Source of the DNA: Oscarella lobularis
Lineage: Eukaryota > Porifera > Homoscleromorpha > Homosclerophorida > Oscarellidae
Assembly (NCBI RefSeq): GCF_947507565.1
Contig: NC_089177.1
Span: 3,534,001 to 3,598,000, forward strand
Length of the DNA: 64,000 nt
Direction: 5' to 3'
The notes below the pieces were generated by a model. That model ran no database searches and had not been told where the DNA came from. It worked only from the letters and a program-made list of their open reading frames with translations. This document shows, one piece after another, positions 22,400-34,095 of this stretch. Each line of letters begins with the position of its first letter. Positions within the stretch are counted from its first letter, which is position 1. Both the position numbers and the translations under genes were made by a program.

Positions 22400-23094
22400 C
22401 TATTGGAAATACGAGAACGCAACCAAACCACTCGCGATCGCGATGCTGGAAAAAAGGGCCAATAAAACGGTTCCCAACCCTAACTGAAGCCAAGCTACCC
22501 CGCCGTCTTTCCTGGTTACCTCGTCCTTTTCGATCTTCTTTATTTCTACCGCTGTTTTCTCTTCGATTGCGCCGGCATTCGCATCCGCTTTGATGCTGCG
22601 CATCGGGCGACGAGTCAGAGCCGACGGCGAAGGCGACGACGCTTCGTCGTCGTCGCTCCACAGTTCGGTTCGCTCCGCGTCGACTCGGCGGCGTTTTCGC
22701 GTTCGCGGAGTCGTCGTCGTCGTCGTCTTCGGCGTTGGCTTGGGAGACGATAGCGTGGCGTTGCCCACTTTTCCACGACGCGGGGTCGTTCGATGCTTCT
22801 TCTAAGACGAAATTCGACGAAGGGAATGACTCTTCTTGTTTTTTTTTACCGTTTGCGCTTCTTCGAACTCTCGGAGAAGCGGCTCGCAGCTGGTGAGGTT
22901 CTTGCGCGGCTCCCAGCTGTTGTGTCTGCTCGAGTAGCCTTTCCATTTCACGTAGTAGGCGTTCTTCGAGGCGTTGTACTGAAGAATTTTTTCCACCTGC
23001 GATTAGCGTTCGATCTTGAATTCTGAAGAACTTCGGAAAACGTTACCTCGTACACCTCCGAGTCGCTGTTGTCACTACTGCTGCTCTTTTCCAT
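22400..23094 (-). CDS. chromodomain protein with C-terminal transmembrane segment
   Basis: Three exons (23094-23047, 22996-22850, 22801-22400) join in phase 0 to 198 aa. The chromodomain at about 14-62 reads VYEVEKIL ... YYVKWKGYSSRHNSWEP, retaining the three aromatic positions (Tyr, Trp, Tyr) that cage methyl-lysine in HP1/Polycomb. No chromoshadow domain follows. Next come a basic segment (TPRTRKRRRVDAE, a likely nuclear localisation signal), an acidic Ser-rich linker, and a hydrophobic C-terminal stretch of about 28 residues (GLGTVLLALFSSIAIASGLV within it) ending in YFQ. The layout suggests a tail-anchored protein of the inner nuclear membrane that tethers methylated chromatin; that role is inference. 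It shares a 97-bp promoter with the plus-strand gene at 23192. Confidence 0.85.
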
Positions 23095-23191
23095 GACGTT
23101 TTTGAATCAAATGGCTTCTGCGCATGCGCGCGAATTTGTCAAGACCACTTCCCTCCTAGTGTTCACTGTAGTACGAGTGCGAAATTGAAAA

Positions 23192-24162
23192 ATGAACACC
23201 GTCTCGGAAAGTGTGATTACGCCGATGCTACTCTCGTTCGGGGGGATACCCTCGTGACGTCACGCAATTCCACCAATCACGCGACTCGATTTGTTGAACA
23301 CGTTTAGGCAAGTTGGTGCTTCGGGCATCCTGCGGTTCCTGCTAGTGCGATCGACGCCCGCAACATCAAAAAGGATAGGACTCGCACAGAGTCAGACCCA
23401 GTGGATCATAGTGAACGACGAGTCCCTGAACAAGTGAAAGGTCAGTTCGAGCAAAGGAACTCGGTAGAACGGCTAGTACCAATTGATTCTCACACAAGAC
23501 TAGACGAAATGTATACCGTAGTACCCAATGAACTGCGTAAAGATTTGTATAGGTACTTTGCGATGAACGACCGCCAGCTGCGATCCTCCTACAATGAAGG
23601 TGCATCATCTACTTATGTGTCTGTGACGTTTTCTTTACCTAGCATCAATTGTAGACATTGATATATTGTACGCCAGAGAGGTTTTGCTACCGAGTCCAAC
23701 ACCGGTGAGAAAAACTTGGCAAGGACCTCTGGATCTGTTCAAGCCAGAAGCGACCGTCGTCTTGCCTACCCAAAAAATGGTCGCTGTTCGGAATTTGCGT
23801 AGGGAAGACATTGAGGCAAACGAAGAGGCGACGGCGGGCGCAAAAACTCGAAAGCTGAAAATTCACCAAATATTGAGAATAGTGAAGTGCTCAATAACTC
23901 ACCAAGCTACCATCACGCTGGAACCGCACAGCTTCATTCAGGGTGCAAAGGTAAAAAAATTAGATTAGAACTATTTCTCCTTATGGTTTACCTTCTCGAG
24001 GCGTGGGATCTTATTGTGTCGGCCAATCAGCCGCTGTTTCGCGTTGCACCTCGAGAAGGCTGGGCGGCTGCCAACGGCGAGATGGCCCGCCGTCAGCTGT
24101 CTTTTCCCCAATGTGATGACCTTAGCGTTGGTGACATGTTACTCGTGGGAGAATGTAATTAA
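23192..24162 (+). CDS. unrecognised multi-exon protein
   Basis: Four proposed exons: 23192 to about 23252; about 23314-23598; about 23643-23949; about 24001-24162 (stop TAA). Junction phases are consistent (for example AATGAAG|GTGCAT joined to CCTAG|CATCA). Readable segments include PSWCFGHPAVPASAIDARN, EMYTVVPNELRKDLYRYFAM, VDIDILYAREVLLPSPTPVR, GPLDLFKPEATVVLPTQKMV and REGWAAANGEMARRQLSFPQ. There is no signal peptide or membrane segment and I recognise no family; the style is that of axonemal or centrosomal proteins, but that is only an impression. It starts 97 bp from the divergent chromodomain gene. Confidence 0.6.
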
Positions 24163-24334
24163 ATAACGTATTCTATATATTCGTTTCTTAGTTAGATGAT
24201 AATATATTTGTTTGCTTTCGGTGGGTGACCATAATTTCGACGTAAGTAACGTTGTGGGAAAGACAAAAATCGATTCATTTTAAAAACGACCAGAAAAAAA
24301 CAAATTTAAAAGAAGTCAAAGAGATGTGACCCAA

Positions 24335-25981
24335 TCACTTTTCCCACCAGGAGGCTGGAGGCGGGGGGGGGGGGGGGGGGGGGGGGGGGAGAGACTGAGG
24401 TATCCTACGTATCATTAAGATTCAATTACCTGGCATTGGCATTGTCGTAACCGTGGCCAGGGAGGCAAGACAATCGACGCAGGCGTGCTGAAACGCTTTG
24501 CCCGCTTTCGAGACGGCGTGGCTTTCAAATAGGAGTCCACGTCAATTTTTTATACGCGTGAAAAAAACGAGTGCTCACCTTTTCCAAGCGGCTTCGTTGA
24601 TCCATACTTCATAGACGGTAATCATCGTGCTTTCGTCGTAAGTGCGCACTAGCAAGCTATTTAGAAGTGAGATGTCTGCGAGGAAATAACGTTTGAGATT
24701 CGTTCTTACTGAAGACAGTCGTCTTCTGCGGAAAAATCGGCGCAATACGTCTTGAGTGCTGCCTTGAACTCTTCATCCTTAGACTCGTTGACTTCGAATT
24801 GTTTAAAAACAACCAAAACCTAAATTTTCTTATTGGAAAAATCAATAGGGCACTTCCAATCCTCGATTACCAATTTATCGTCATCCTTTGAAATTCTCTC
24901 TTCGCTAGCAACGCCAAGGGAAAGCTACAGGAAGCGTATCATAGCAACGCATATATATAGATTAATTCACCCCCTTTTTCTCTCTCTTACCTTGCCTTCC
25001 AATTTGCTCACCAGTTCAGCCAGTCGGCTCACCTGCGATCCAAGCGCATCACCCGATGCCCCGGACTGAAGTCGAGCCATCTGACGTGCTTTCTTTCCGC
25101 TGCCAATAGCATCGCCGTCGCCGACTTTATCCGCAAACGTTGCCTGCTGCACGTTCGGTCTAAGAGAGAAGAAGACGAGATACAGAACACTTTTTTTAAA
25201 AAAACGTAACATACCTCGATTTAATGGTCTGCTCATCAATTTTATCAATAGCAATACCAATGGGTTTTCCTAGATACTTGAGTTGATTCAAAACCTAGAC
25301 AGAGAAAATCAATTAATTAATTAATTAATTAATTTTAAAAATTCCCACGTACTTCTTTCATTAGAAAACGAGTCGAAAATTGCTCCTCAAACGTTGCCTC
25401 GCCATAGCCCTATTCAAGTTCTCACGTTTTCTCACTGGACAACTCCGCAAACGACTCCTACCTTAGCTGTAGCAAAGAGGGCTCGATTTATCGAAGCATT
25501 GAGGTCTTCGAGTGCGGCAAAAATTTCGCCAAACGGACCCCAAGTTTTCGAAAAATGAGCTATAGAAATACATAGCATAGCATATATATACTATCTATGT
25601 AATTATCACTCACCGCACAGTTCTCCCGTGTCGATGTTGCTAAAAGCCAAGAGAAAGTGAGATGGAAAAAAATCCCAAAAATGTCTTCTTCCCCCTTACT
25701 CGCTTTTATCCGTGTCGATGTCGTGGAAAAGCTTTTCTAGCTCTTCTGAGCTTACGACGCCGTCGGCAAAGAAGGAATTGAATTCGCTCATCGACAAGGC
25801 GTTGTCATCTGCGTTCGCGAGGAAGGTTAGGAGTCGATATTTTCGTTTTTCTTCGCTTTTTAACCGTTTTTGTCGGCTCTTCTAAATACCTAAAACCGTT
25901 ATTCTTGCAAAGCGTTGCTAGGAAGTGAGAAACTGTCGCCGTTACGTCGTAGAATATGGACATTCCCTTCTTCGTCGCCAT
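24335..25981 (-). CDS. NECAB: NECAB, N-terminal EF-hand calcium-binding protein
   Basis: Homologue of NECAB1-3, cytosolic calcium-binding proteins best known from neurons. The start at 25981 gives MATKKGMSIFYDV. The first EF-hand is split by an intron; its loop reads DKNGDNALSMSE, with all calcium-ligand positions. A second EF-like unit follows (LEKLFHDIDTDKSE). The middle has a coiled coil (LEGKVSKLAELVSRLEG-like, near 25000) and the end carries the antibiotic-biosynthesis-monooxygenase-like domain (MITVYEVWINEAAWKSH, AFQHACVDCLASLATV). The last coding exon is only 20 nt (24354-24335) and encodes the family ending PASWW. Its preceding intron contains a 27-base poly-C run. Confidence 0.88.
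24363..24389. repeat. 27-base homopolymer G (C on minus strand)
   Basis: Uninterrupted G27 on the plus strand. On the coding (minus) strand it is C27, lying immediately upstream of the acceptor CGCCTCCAG of the last NECAB intron, so it forms the pyrimidine tract. Confidence 0.95.
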
Positions 25982-26080
25982 TTCTTCTGATGGGCGTAGC
26001 GCGCTTTAGAAAGAAATAGATCCATATGGACACTTTTCCTAAGATAGCAATAATAAATTGACATACAAAATCACAAATTA

Positions 26081-29000
26081 TCAGTTGCGCTCATTGCCGA
26101 GATCCAACAAAATGGTCACAATTTCAAACGGTTTCAGTACAAGTTCCACAGAGTGACGGCCGTCTTGAACCAATAAAGGCTCCAAATCATCCTCCAAAAG
26201 ATCCGATCTACAAAAAAATTCACACAAATACTTTTCTGACTCGTTCAATAAACACACCTCCATGCAGATTCAATTTCAAAAAAAGACCACAGCTCTCCTT
26301 TTCGCTGTCCTCCAAACGCTTCGTACAGTCTCACGACTACACAATTAGGCCTCTCCTCAGCCTGAAAAATAACAAGTGCACGCTAGAAAAACGCTCTTCT
26401 TCTCGTGACTGTCTCTCCTTGCCTGCTTAATCGTTTCGAGAACAATTCCCGGCTCGGACATCCTGAAATAGGACTGTGACCCTTATGAAAAATTGGTCAG
26501 ATTTCAAAACAAAGTACGGATCCTGCACAATCCCTACCATCTTCAGCATCGGTCACAGAAAAACACCGAAGAGGAAAATTGAGTGAATAGGCTTCCCTAA
26601 TTACACCAGCTGACTGTAGATCACCTGAAACAAGGAACAGTCCTGAGAAGTCCACAAGAGAAATGTTGACCAACCTTCGTGCGGCATAAGCGAATACGTA
26701 AAAACGTGCTCTCCCATGTCGGCCTCAGAATCCGGTGACTTAGACGATCGAAGACTATACAACAAGATATTATTACCATGTGGTTGATACGTTGCTTTAT
26801 GAACGTACAGGGACAGTCTCATGACGTTTTTGTGGGTCGAATAGCCATATTTGCAATCGTTGAGCAAGGCAACTCCGAAACCGTGTTCGGAGAGATCGGC
26901 CCACTTGTGCGCACAGACCTCGCGGAAGAGCAATCTCAATTTAAGGCGAAATAAACGCGAAAGCGATTTACTTCGAATCTAGCCTGATCCCACGACGTGT
27001 TGTAATGTGTTGGTCGCTGCAGGTGACCCATTTGAATTTCGTACGTCGCCTGGGTCGAACGAACGTCTAGCGGAAATTCCACTTTGAGAAATTTGTGACT
27101 TTCGTGCCAGTCGACCTGCAAGAGAAGAACAAGAACGATATCAGACAAAACATCCCAAAATTTCTCACTTTCCTTGGTTTGAAATTTAATAGACGGCGAT
27201 CCGGCATCTAAGTAGACTGTCTGAACTATGTGGCTTCGTTCACTCAAAGGAATCCTTGTCTAAAGGTCATTACATTTTAATTCAAGCGCTCTGCAAAGTG
27301 TCCCCCACTTGAACGGAAACGCGCAACGGACCCCTGTCCATTGCCTCTGTCATTCCTCCGGCTGCTTCGGCTCTAAAAACAATTGCATTGACGGAAATAT
27401 TTTTCAATACCCTTACCTCGTTTCCAGGTGATATTCCATGACATCCCACGCGTCCCAGTATAAAGGTATGTCGTCGAACAGAACGAACTGATTGCAATAC
27501 GTGCCAGGGCTAACAGCATCTCTAGTGAACAATAAATCGTTCAGCGATTTTCAATGATTATTAAAATTATCAAACCTGTTGGTTGCTAGGAGAACGCACG
27601 AGACCAAGCGACCTCCGCTGTCAATAGTTGCCTTTAGTATTCCATTGGACAAAATGAAAAAGCCGTTTTTCTGATAAATACGTCGTGGTACTTTTTCTAG
27701 TATATGTTTTTCTACTGCTACCTCATCAATGCTCAGACTAGCGTCATCGACTTTCTTTAGACACGAAAGACGAGCATTCTTGGCATACCCAAGCGAAGGC
27801 ACCGATACGGCCACTGATTTTTAAAACATTTTTAAAACAAACTCTAGACTTACATTCTCATTTACCTAAAATTGATTCATCTTCCGTTGCCACCTGACTT
27901 TGCCACTTACTAGACAAAGACGATCTTCGTCTCTTCGCTGCGGGACTCCGACCTTCCACGCAGCGCGGCAGAGCGACGATTTCCTGTCTTTCCCAAGGCA
28001 ACGTGTTGACAATCAAAAGTCCAGAAATGTCAGGAGGCCCAACGACCTTCATTCAATCAAAAATAAACGCGTATTCATTCTGACCTGTTTACTAATTTAC
28101 AGTGTCAAAGAGAGAGGCGCAAGCCTCGTTTAGAATCTTCGTTCCAGTAGTCTGAACGTCTAGATACAACAAAAATAATCACAATTGGTCGCAAAATAGT
28201 GACATCATTGACCTTCGTAATAAGCCATCGCATCCGCATACACCTTTCCTATCGAACTACCGGGAAGAACGTCGTGAAACTGATTGAGCAGGAGAAGCTT
28301 CCAAACGCGAAGCAACTCGCTTCTCGGATACGCAAATCCCTTTAGCACTACAACGCCCAAAGCTTCACGTAAAGGAAGAATTACATGTCATCATCTTTCA
28401 CGTACGCGATCCAATGGTAGCGAACATTTCAACGTCGTGAAGTAGTATTTCTCCGCGCCGATTGGCCAGTTTTGTCTGAAAAAGAAAAAAGAGTGCGGTT
28501 GGGTTACGTCGAGGATTTGTTTCTGGTTGCTATATATACCTGAGCTTGAGTTGTATACGTGCCTCGATGCAATTCCAAATAAAGTTCCCCGACCCAGTCG
28601 ACGAGATTCCGTCTCTCGTTTCGCTTCTCTATGCCCTCGAAAAACGAGTCGACTGTCGATAGTTCAACGCTGAGTGATTAATTAATTAATTAATCAGATT
28701 TTGACGTCTCGATGCATTGAACCGACTTTGGACAACCGGCTACACTTTTTAGTCTCTCGAGTCTTTCGAGCATATCCTCGCTAAAAATTTGGTTTTCGTT
28801 GTCAATGGAGAAAAAAGGATTTTTTGACGTACTTTGGACCGCCGCCGCCGTCGCCGTATCCGTACAATAGCAACGAATGACTCGATCGACCCAAATCTTT
28901 CATGTTCGTTTGACTCTTGATGATCTGGGGAGAAACGCAACGTTAAATGTATATATAAAACATGATTCTTTCTTCTCAAGTTCACATCATGAACTGACGC

Positions 29001-30951
29001 GTCAGATCCGTACGTATCGGCTGGGGGAAAGTGCACGAGACAGCTACAATATCAGACATAAATAAATATCTCTAGACATTGCATCGCTGTGGGTCACCTG
29101 CTCCCGTCAATGCCTTCCCACATGAAGGTACTGTGCTGCAGTAGAGAAGAAACTTTGTGATAGGTGCGCGGGAATTTTTTTAAGAACTTACAGGAAATTT
29201 ATTCGTCAAATTCCAACTCAGTTTCTGCGTGAGAAAATTCCTGATTCCCGCTTTGCGCATGATCTGCGGCAATTGACCGGAATACCCGAACGTGTCCGGC
29301 AACCAAAACTAATGCAAAACACATAATAATTGTATCAATTGATTTTTCAAAACGATCGTCTCTCACTTCGCTACAGTACTTCCCAAATTCTTCTCTAAAG
29401 AAACGCTGCCCGACAAGAAACTGACGAATAAAAGATTCGCCACTGGGAAGATTTCCGTCCTGATTAATAAAACACATATCATTAATTAAGGAAAGTCTGG
29501 ATTCTAAGTCCTTGCCATTTCTATCCAAGTGCCTCCAACCGGCACAAACTTCCCCGCAGAAGACTTAGAAACAATTTTCTGGTACAAAGACGGATAGTTC
29601 AGTTTTACCCATTCAAACTGCTGAGCCTATGCACGTGCAAGATAAAATAGTCAACATTCTTATAAGAGACGCGCTCCTTATTTGCCTGAGAAGCAACAAA
29701 AACGAAATCAGGATAGTCGTCCATGAGACGAAGAGCCGAAGACCAGCTGCGAGCGCACTTGCGTATCGTTTCTCCGTAGGGCCATAGCCACGCTAATAGA
29801 AAAAAAGATCTCTTGTCGTAGAAGACTGACAATTTTTTTTTCACCGCAGTCTATGTGGCAATTTCCCACTGCGACAACGGTAAATCGCGACGAATTTTCC
29901 CTCGTTCGCGAAAAGAATTCCCGCGCCATTTGACGACACCTGAGAAAAAACTCAATATTCAATTGACGTTGAAGGGAATTGTTTTCACCGAGAGAACGTC
30001 TGTCTGTCGAAAGGATTACATTGGTTGATGATTTCATTCGCCAGATAGAGACTCTCCCAAGACGACGGATCGCTCTCAGGCAATTCCTACGACATGCAAT
30101 AATCAAACGGCGGATTATCTATATATTGCTACAACTTTTGCAAGGTCGTGCATTATGCTCAAATCAATAATGAGATTATAGCACTCGCGATCGAAGACGA
30201 CGATATCGGCCTTGCTGAGAGTAAAGAGCCTGTCCCCATCGGGAGGTGCAATCATAGAGCCGCATCCGGCACCAAACATACCGCAGGCAGCCATTTCAAT
30301 ATATAAAATGAAACTAAAGAGTCGTTTAATAATTAAAGGACTTGTTTTTTTTATTTTAGCCTGCTTTTCTCCTCCTGCGGATTTCTTGGATAGAATGAAA
30401 TCGTGTCTGGCCTGACCGTCTCCTCCATTCAATCCCTGAACCGGTTCTCCGTCGATCCAGATCTAATCGTTTCAGAATTTATGGTCGAGATTTTTCGGGG
30501 GTTTTTTCTGCAGTTACCATGGCTTCGCTGCCACTGTCCCATCGTAGACGTACTTCTTCTCCTTTCCAGTCGTCAGGTATTCGACAGCGAATTTTGAACC
30601 AATGAGTCGTCCATCTAGAATTGTCTTCGATTTCTAAACCCGTTTTCCATGTGTGAAATTTTCCAACGTTTTTCCAAAAGCGTGTCCGACGTGAGTCTCT
30701 TTGAAGTCTCTTCCCGTCGCTTCTTCGTACGAAATGCGATCTGCGCTGCAGTGGTGACGCAGTTCGAGCAGCGGTGCCGAATCGCGATAAAGTCTAGAAG
30801 AAAACGCTCTTAGACCTATCCTCTTCCAAAGACGTCTCCAAATGACTAACCGTCCCTTCAGATTCGCCTCGACAAAGTAGATCGGCGACAGAAACTTCTC
30901 GATTCGCTCCAGCGTGCAACGCTTGTGCTTCTGTACGACGTGAGCCTCCAT
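26081..30951 (-). CDS. MAN2C1: MAN2C1, cytosolic alpha-mannosidase
   Basis: Glycoside hydrolase family 38 enzyme that trims free oligomannosides in the cytosol. The start at 30951 gives [20 protein letters not shown], like the human N-terminus, and there is no signal peptide. Catalytic landmarks: zinc-binding NCHIDCAWLWP (human HCHIDTAWLWP), [14 protein letters not shown] with the nucleophile Asp, FPPADTYG and the region [14 protein letters not shown]-terminal segments [39 protein letters not shown] and [19 protein letters not shown] are strongly conserved. About twenty exons; the stop is at 26083-26081. Part of one exon (29641-29718) has a relic copy at 33759-33831, inside the adjacent receptor array. 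Confidence 0.95.
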
Positions 30952-31059
30952 TGTAGATGTAGATAGGCCACGCCTCTAATCACGTGTGCAGGAAGGAATT
31001 TCTTGTGAATTTATGCATCTTCACCGGATCTCTTATACTTGCCTAGCCAGTCGGTTTGG

Positions 31060-31160
31060 ACGATGACTACATGCGCACTGAGTCGTCATCACGAATTTTC
31101 TCTTTACGCTTCTTTATTTCTACTGAGTTCGATTCAGAAAAGAAATTGACCTCATACTGA
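31060..31160 (+). pseudogene. relic copy of the receptor tyrosine kinase gene
   Basis: CACTGAGTCGTCATCACGAA and the following bases are a copy of the signal-peptide exon of the receptors at 31334 and 34096. It breaks off after TACTGAGT and runs straight into TTCAGAAAAGAAATTGACCT, which belongs to the exon for kinase helix C. Everything between is deleted. The flank after it (from about 31160) is the same 5' flank that precedes both larger copies. Confidence 0.65.
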
Positions 31161-31333
31161 CTATCACGTGTGCAAGAAGGAATTTCCGGCCACCCTTATG
31201 TAACCGCAGTGGATCCTTTCTTCTCTTTGTCATCCACGTTATAGCAAAAAAGTCAGCTTCGTACTGAAACTGTGCCTTCATTAGTATTGAAATAACGTCA
31301 ATCTTCGTCTAGGCTTCGCCAGTTCGGTCGGAA

Positions 31334-33619
31334 ATGAGCACACTGAGTCGTCATCACGAACTTTCTCTTTACGCTTTTTTATTTGTACTGAGTCCCATTG
31401 GCTCTTTGGCAGCGCAAACGTTGTCTCCGAACAATACGAATGCGACGACGTACGGCGCGTGCGGGCCTCCGCCGCGTGACGTCGAAGAAAACGCCCGATG
31501 TCGGGCTCTCTGTTTTGACGCCAATGTAAGCTACATATAATAAATGCGTTCGTTTCCGTTACTTTCCTTCATCTCAGACACCGTCGACTAAGTGCCATGA
31601 CAACTGTGTTTTCGGCCAACTTCCGGGATCTAATACTGGTCCGGCCGATCGAGTCACCTAAACCTTTTACCCTTTTTTGCTCATACCGTTACAGATCCGG
31701 TTCCGGATACGACGCGCTTCACGTTTCTATTATCGTACAGAAACCGTACACTTGTCTTATCCTGGGGCAACTCGGAAAAAGATGACGCAGTGGAGAGGGA
31801 TGAAGCAGCCACAGCATCTAATTACTCCGCTACTGAGTCACCTACCTCTTCCGCTATGCATCCTCAGTCAGCGACTGTCATATATGCCATAGAAAGGACA
31901 TGCACGCCGACGAAAGATTGTCACAGCAGCGAGAAACAGCCACATGGCTATTATGTAGATAATAATAAATGAATCAATAGATAAGGTTTCTTCTAGTCTA
32001 AACTATGCGTAGGTGAATGAAGAACAGCGGCAGATTTTGCTTCCTTACCCGCATTTCAACGGAAAGGCGATGTACTGTGCTTGGGCTGTTAGTCAGTATG
32101 CAGTAAGACCCATTTCAAGCTTTCCCATTGAAATTTTACCGACGAACAATCTTGACGTCAAGAGCCGTACGTAGCCTGTGCAGGAATTCCAAGAAAATTA
32201 TCTCCTTTTTTGTTGCAGTGAACGTCTTTCCGTTCGTACGTCCGCATACACTCAATCAAATCAATGTTGCTGTTTCTTGGACATGTCCTTCGTGTTGGTT
32301 TTTCAAAATATTAGTTTGTCGTTTTCTGGCATAATTATGAATTTCTAGGTAACTTCTCTTGGGCAACAGAATTTGAAGTGTATGTCTCTCGAGACCAAGA
32401 AGGAAAAAACGTATGGTGCTCTAAACCTTGGTCTCATCACTTCACCGATGTCACTCGTACTCCTGGCTATGTAAGTAAATATGTAATGTTATTATAGTGC
32501 AAGGTGAATTCCCAAAAAAGGATTCGTTTGTGCTGGCATCCGACAACTGGAATTATCAGTGCTCCTATGCCATGACAGTCAGACCTCGTCACACGTGGCA
32601 TTTACCGTCTTTCAACAATAGTAAATGATTTGTAGATAATGGTCAAAAGTCTTCACAGATTGGAAGTGATCGCTGAAACTGAGGCATTCACCATTCCAGG
32701 TCAGTCGGTAGTCTCCACGCCACTGTAATTAGTAATCGTGTATCTATAGATCATTCATGCATGTTACAGTGCACAGATTGTCCATTCAGCTACGAAGTCG
32801 ACGAAAATCTTTTTCCTCCCAACACAGTCATCAATGACGTCTGCCCTGATGATCCGTGCTATAGTTTTGTACCGGAAAAAGCTGTGTATTTCAACACAAG
32901 CAACTACGCTTTCATAAAACTATCGGCTAGGGATGGAGGTTGGAGTGTTGATACCACTTTTGTGTGGAAATTCACCTCTAATGAGACGTGCAGAGATGTG
33001 ATAGATCACTACAGCATTACGACTCGTCTTTTGGGTTTGGTCAACGGAGTGGTGGCTACGAAAGTCCAAGACATACATACTGTTAGAGACGTATGATAAT
33101 TCGCTCCTCTGATCAATTTCTTGTTAATGATAGTGTTTAGGTTAATAGCATTTCTAAAATAATCCGTCTCCAGCCAGATAAACGATACAGAGTTGCGGTA
33201 TGCAATAGATAACAGACTGTAGTAAGACGTTAAGGCAGTTTTTTCTTTAGTTTTCATCTGTCACGAAGCATCATAAAACTTCTCTAGCTGTTGAGATCAC
33301 TTTTGACACACCACCAGTACCGCCATCGTCTCTGCGACCATCGACATTACTGCCAACATCGTCATCGCTGCCACCATCGTCATTGATACCACTGACACCA
33401 TCATCATCGTCATCACAGTCATCAATTTCAAGCGAATGGAGTTTGGGATTAGAATTAGGATGTGGATTGATCGGCATATTTCTGATCATTCTTATTATTG
33501 GTGTCATTGTAGCAAAGCGAAAGGCTTTCATACAAAAACTAGATCAAATATCTCGTTCGAGCCGATCTCCATCTCCTGAACCTCCGGTGCCAGTCATTGA
33601 GGGTCAATCATACGTGTAG
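31334..33619 (+). CDS. kinase-less receptor, truncated tandem copy
   Basis: Nearly identical to the first two thirds of the receptor tyrosine kinase at 34096, exon by exon: signal peptide ([18 protein letters not shown]), a cysteine-containing segment, a fibronectin-III-like region with [15 protein letters not shown], the [17 protein letters not shown] domain, a Ser/Thr-rich stalk and one transmembrane segment ([20 protein letters not shown]). After the juxtamembrane SRSPSPEPPVPVI the frame reads EGQSYV and stops (33617-33619). About 82 bp found in the full copy, encoding the glycine-rich ATP loop, are missing at that point. The ectodomain frame is open throughout, so it may be expressed as a membrane receptor without a kinase. 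Confidence 0.75.
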
Positions 33620-33680
33620 CAACGAAAAAGGAGACCACTAAAGTTCCTTACTCGTCGGCTCCCAAGTAGACTGGATAATT

Positions 33681-33748
33681 TTTAGGAGACGCTACCGACG
33701 GAGAACGGATTCAATTCAGAAAAGAAATTGACCTCATGTAGACGATAC
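33681..33748 (+). pseudogene. relic of kinase helix-C exon
   Basis: Follows the stop of the truncated receptor. TTTTTAGGAGACG then GAGAACGGATTCAATTCAGA matches the exon at about 36660-36730 of the full receptor, including its acceptor, but the codon after CTCATG is TAG instead of AAG and similarity ends soon after. It shows that the truncated copy once had a kinase domain. Confidence 0.7.
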
Positions 33749-33758
33749 TAGTAGGACA

Positions 33759-33831
33759 GATAAATAGTCAGTTTTCTTAGAAGAGACACGCTCTTTATCT
33801 GAGACGCAATAAAAACATTATCAGGATAGTC
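33759..33831 (-). pseudogene. relic of a MAN2C1 exon
   Basis: The plus-strand sequence (GATAAATAGTCAGTTTTCTT ... TATCAGGATAGTC) aligns with 29641-29718 in MAN2C1 in the same orientation, at roughly 80% by eye with a few small gaps. It lies between the two receptor copies, so the duplicated block must have included part of MAN2C1. Confidence 0.6.
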
Positions 33832-34095
33832 TGTGATCGGCAGCGCTTCTGTAGCCTGGACCTCTCTGGCAGTCCGACACCGTGATACGGATGTCCTGTA
33901 CTAGGCTACGCCTCTAGGTAGACTATCACGTGTGCAAGAAGGAATTTCCGGCCACCCTTATGTAACCGCAGTGGATCCTTTCTTCTCTTTGTTATCCACG
34001 TTATAGCAAAAAAGTCAGCTTCGTACTGAAACTGTGCCTTCATTAGTATTGAAATAACGTTAATCTTCGTCTAGGCTTCGCCAGTTTGGTCGGAA

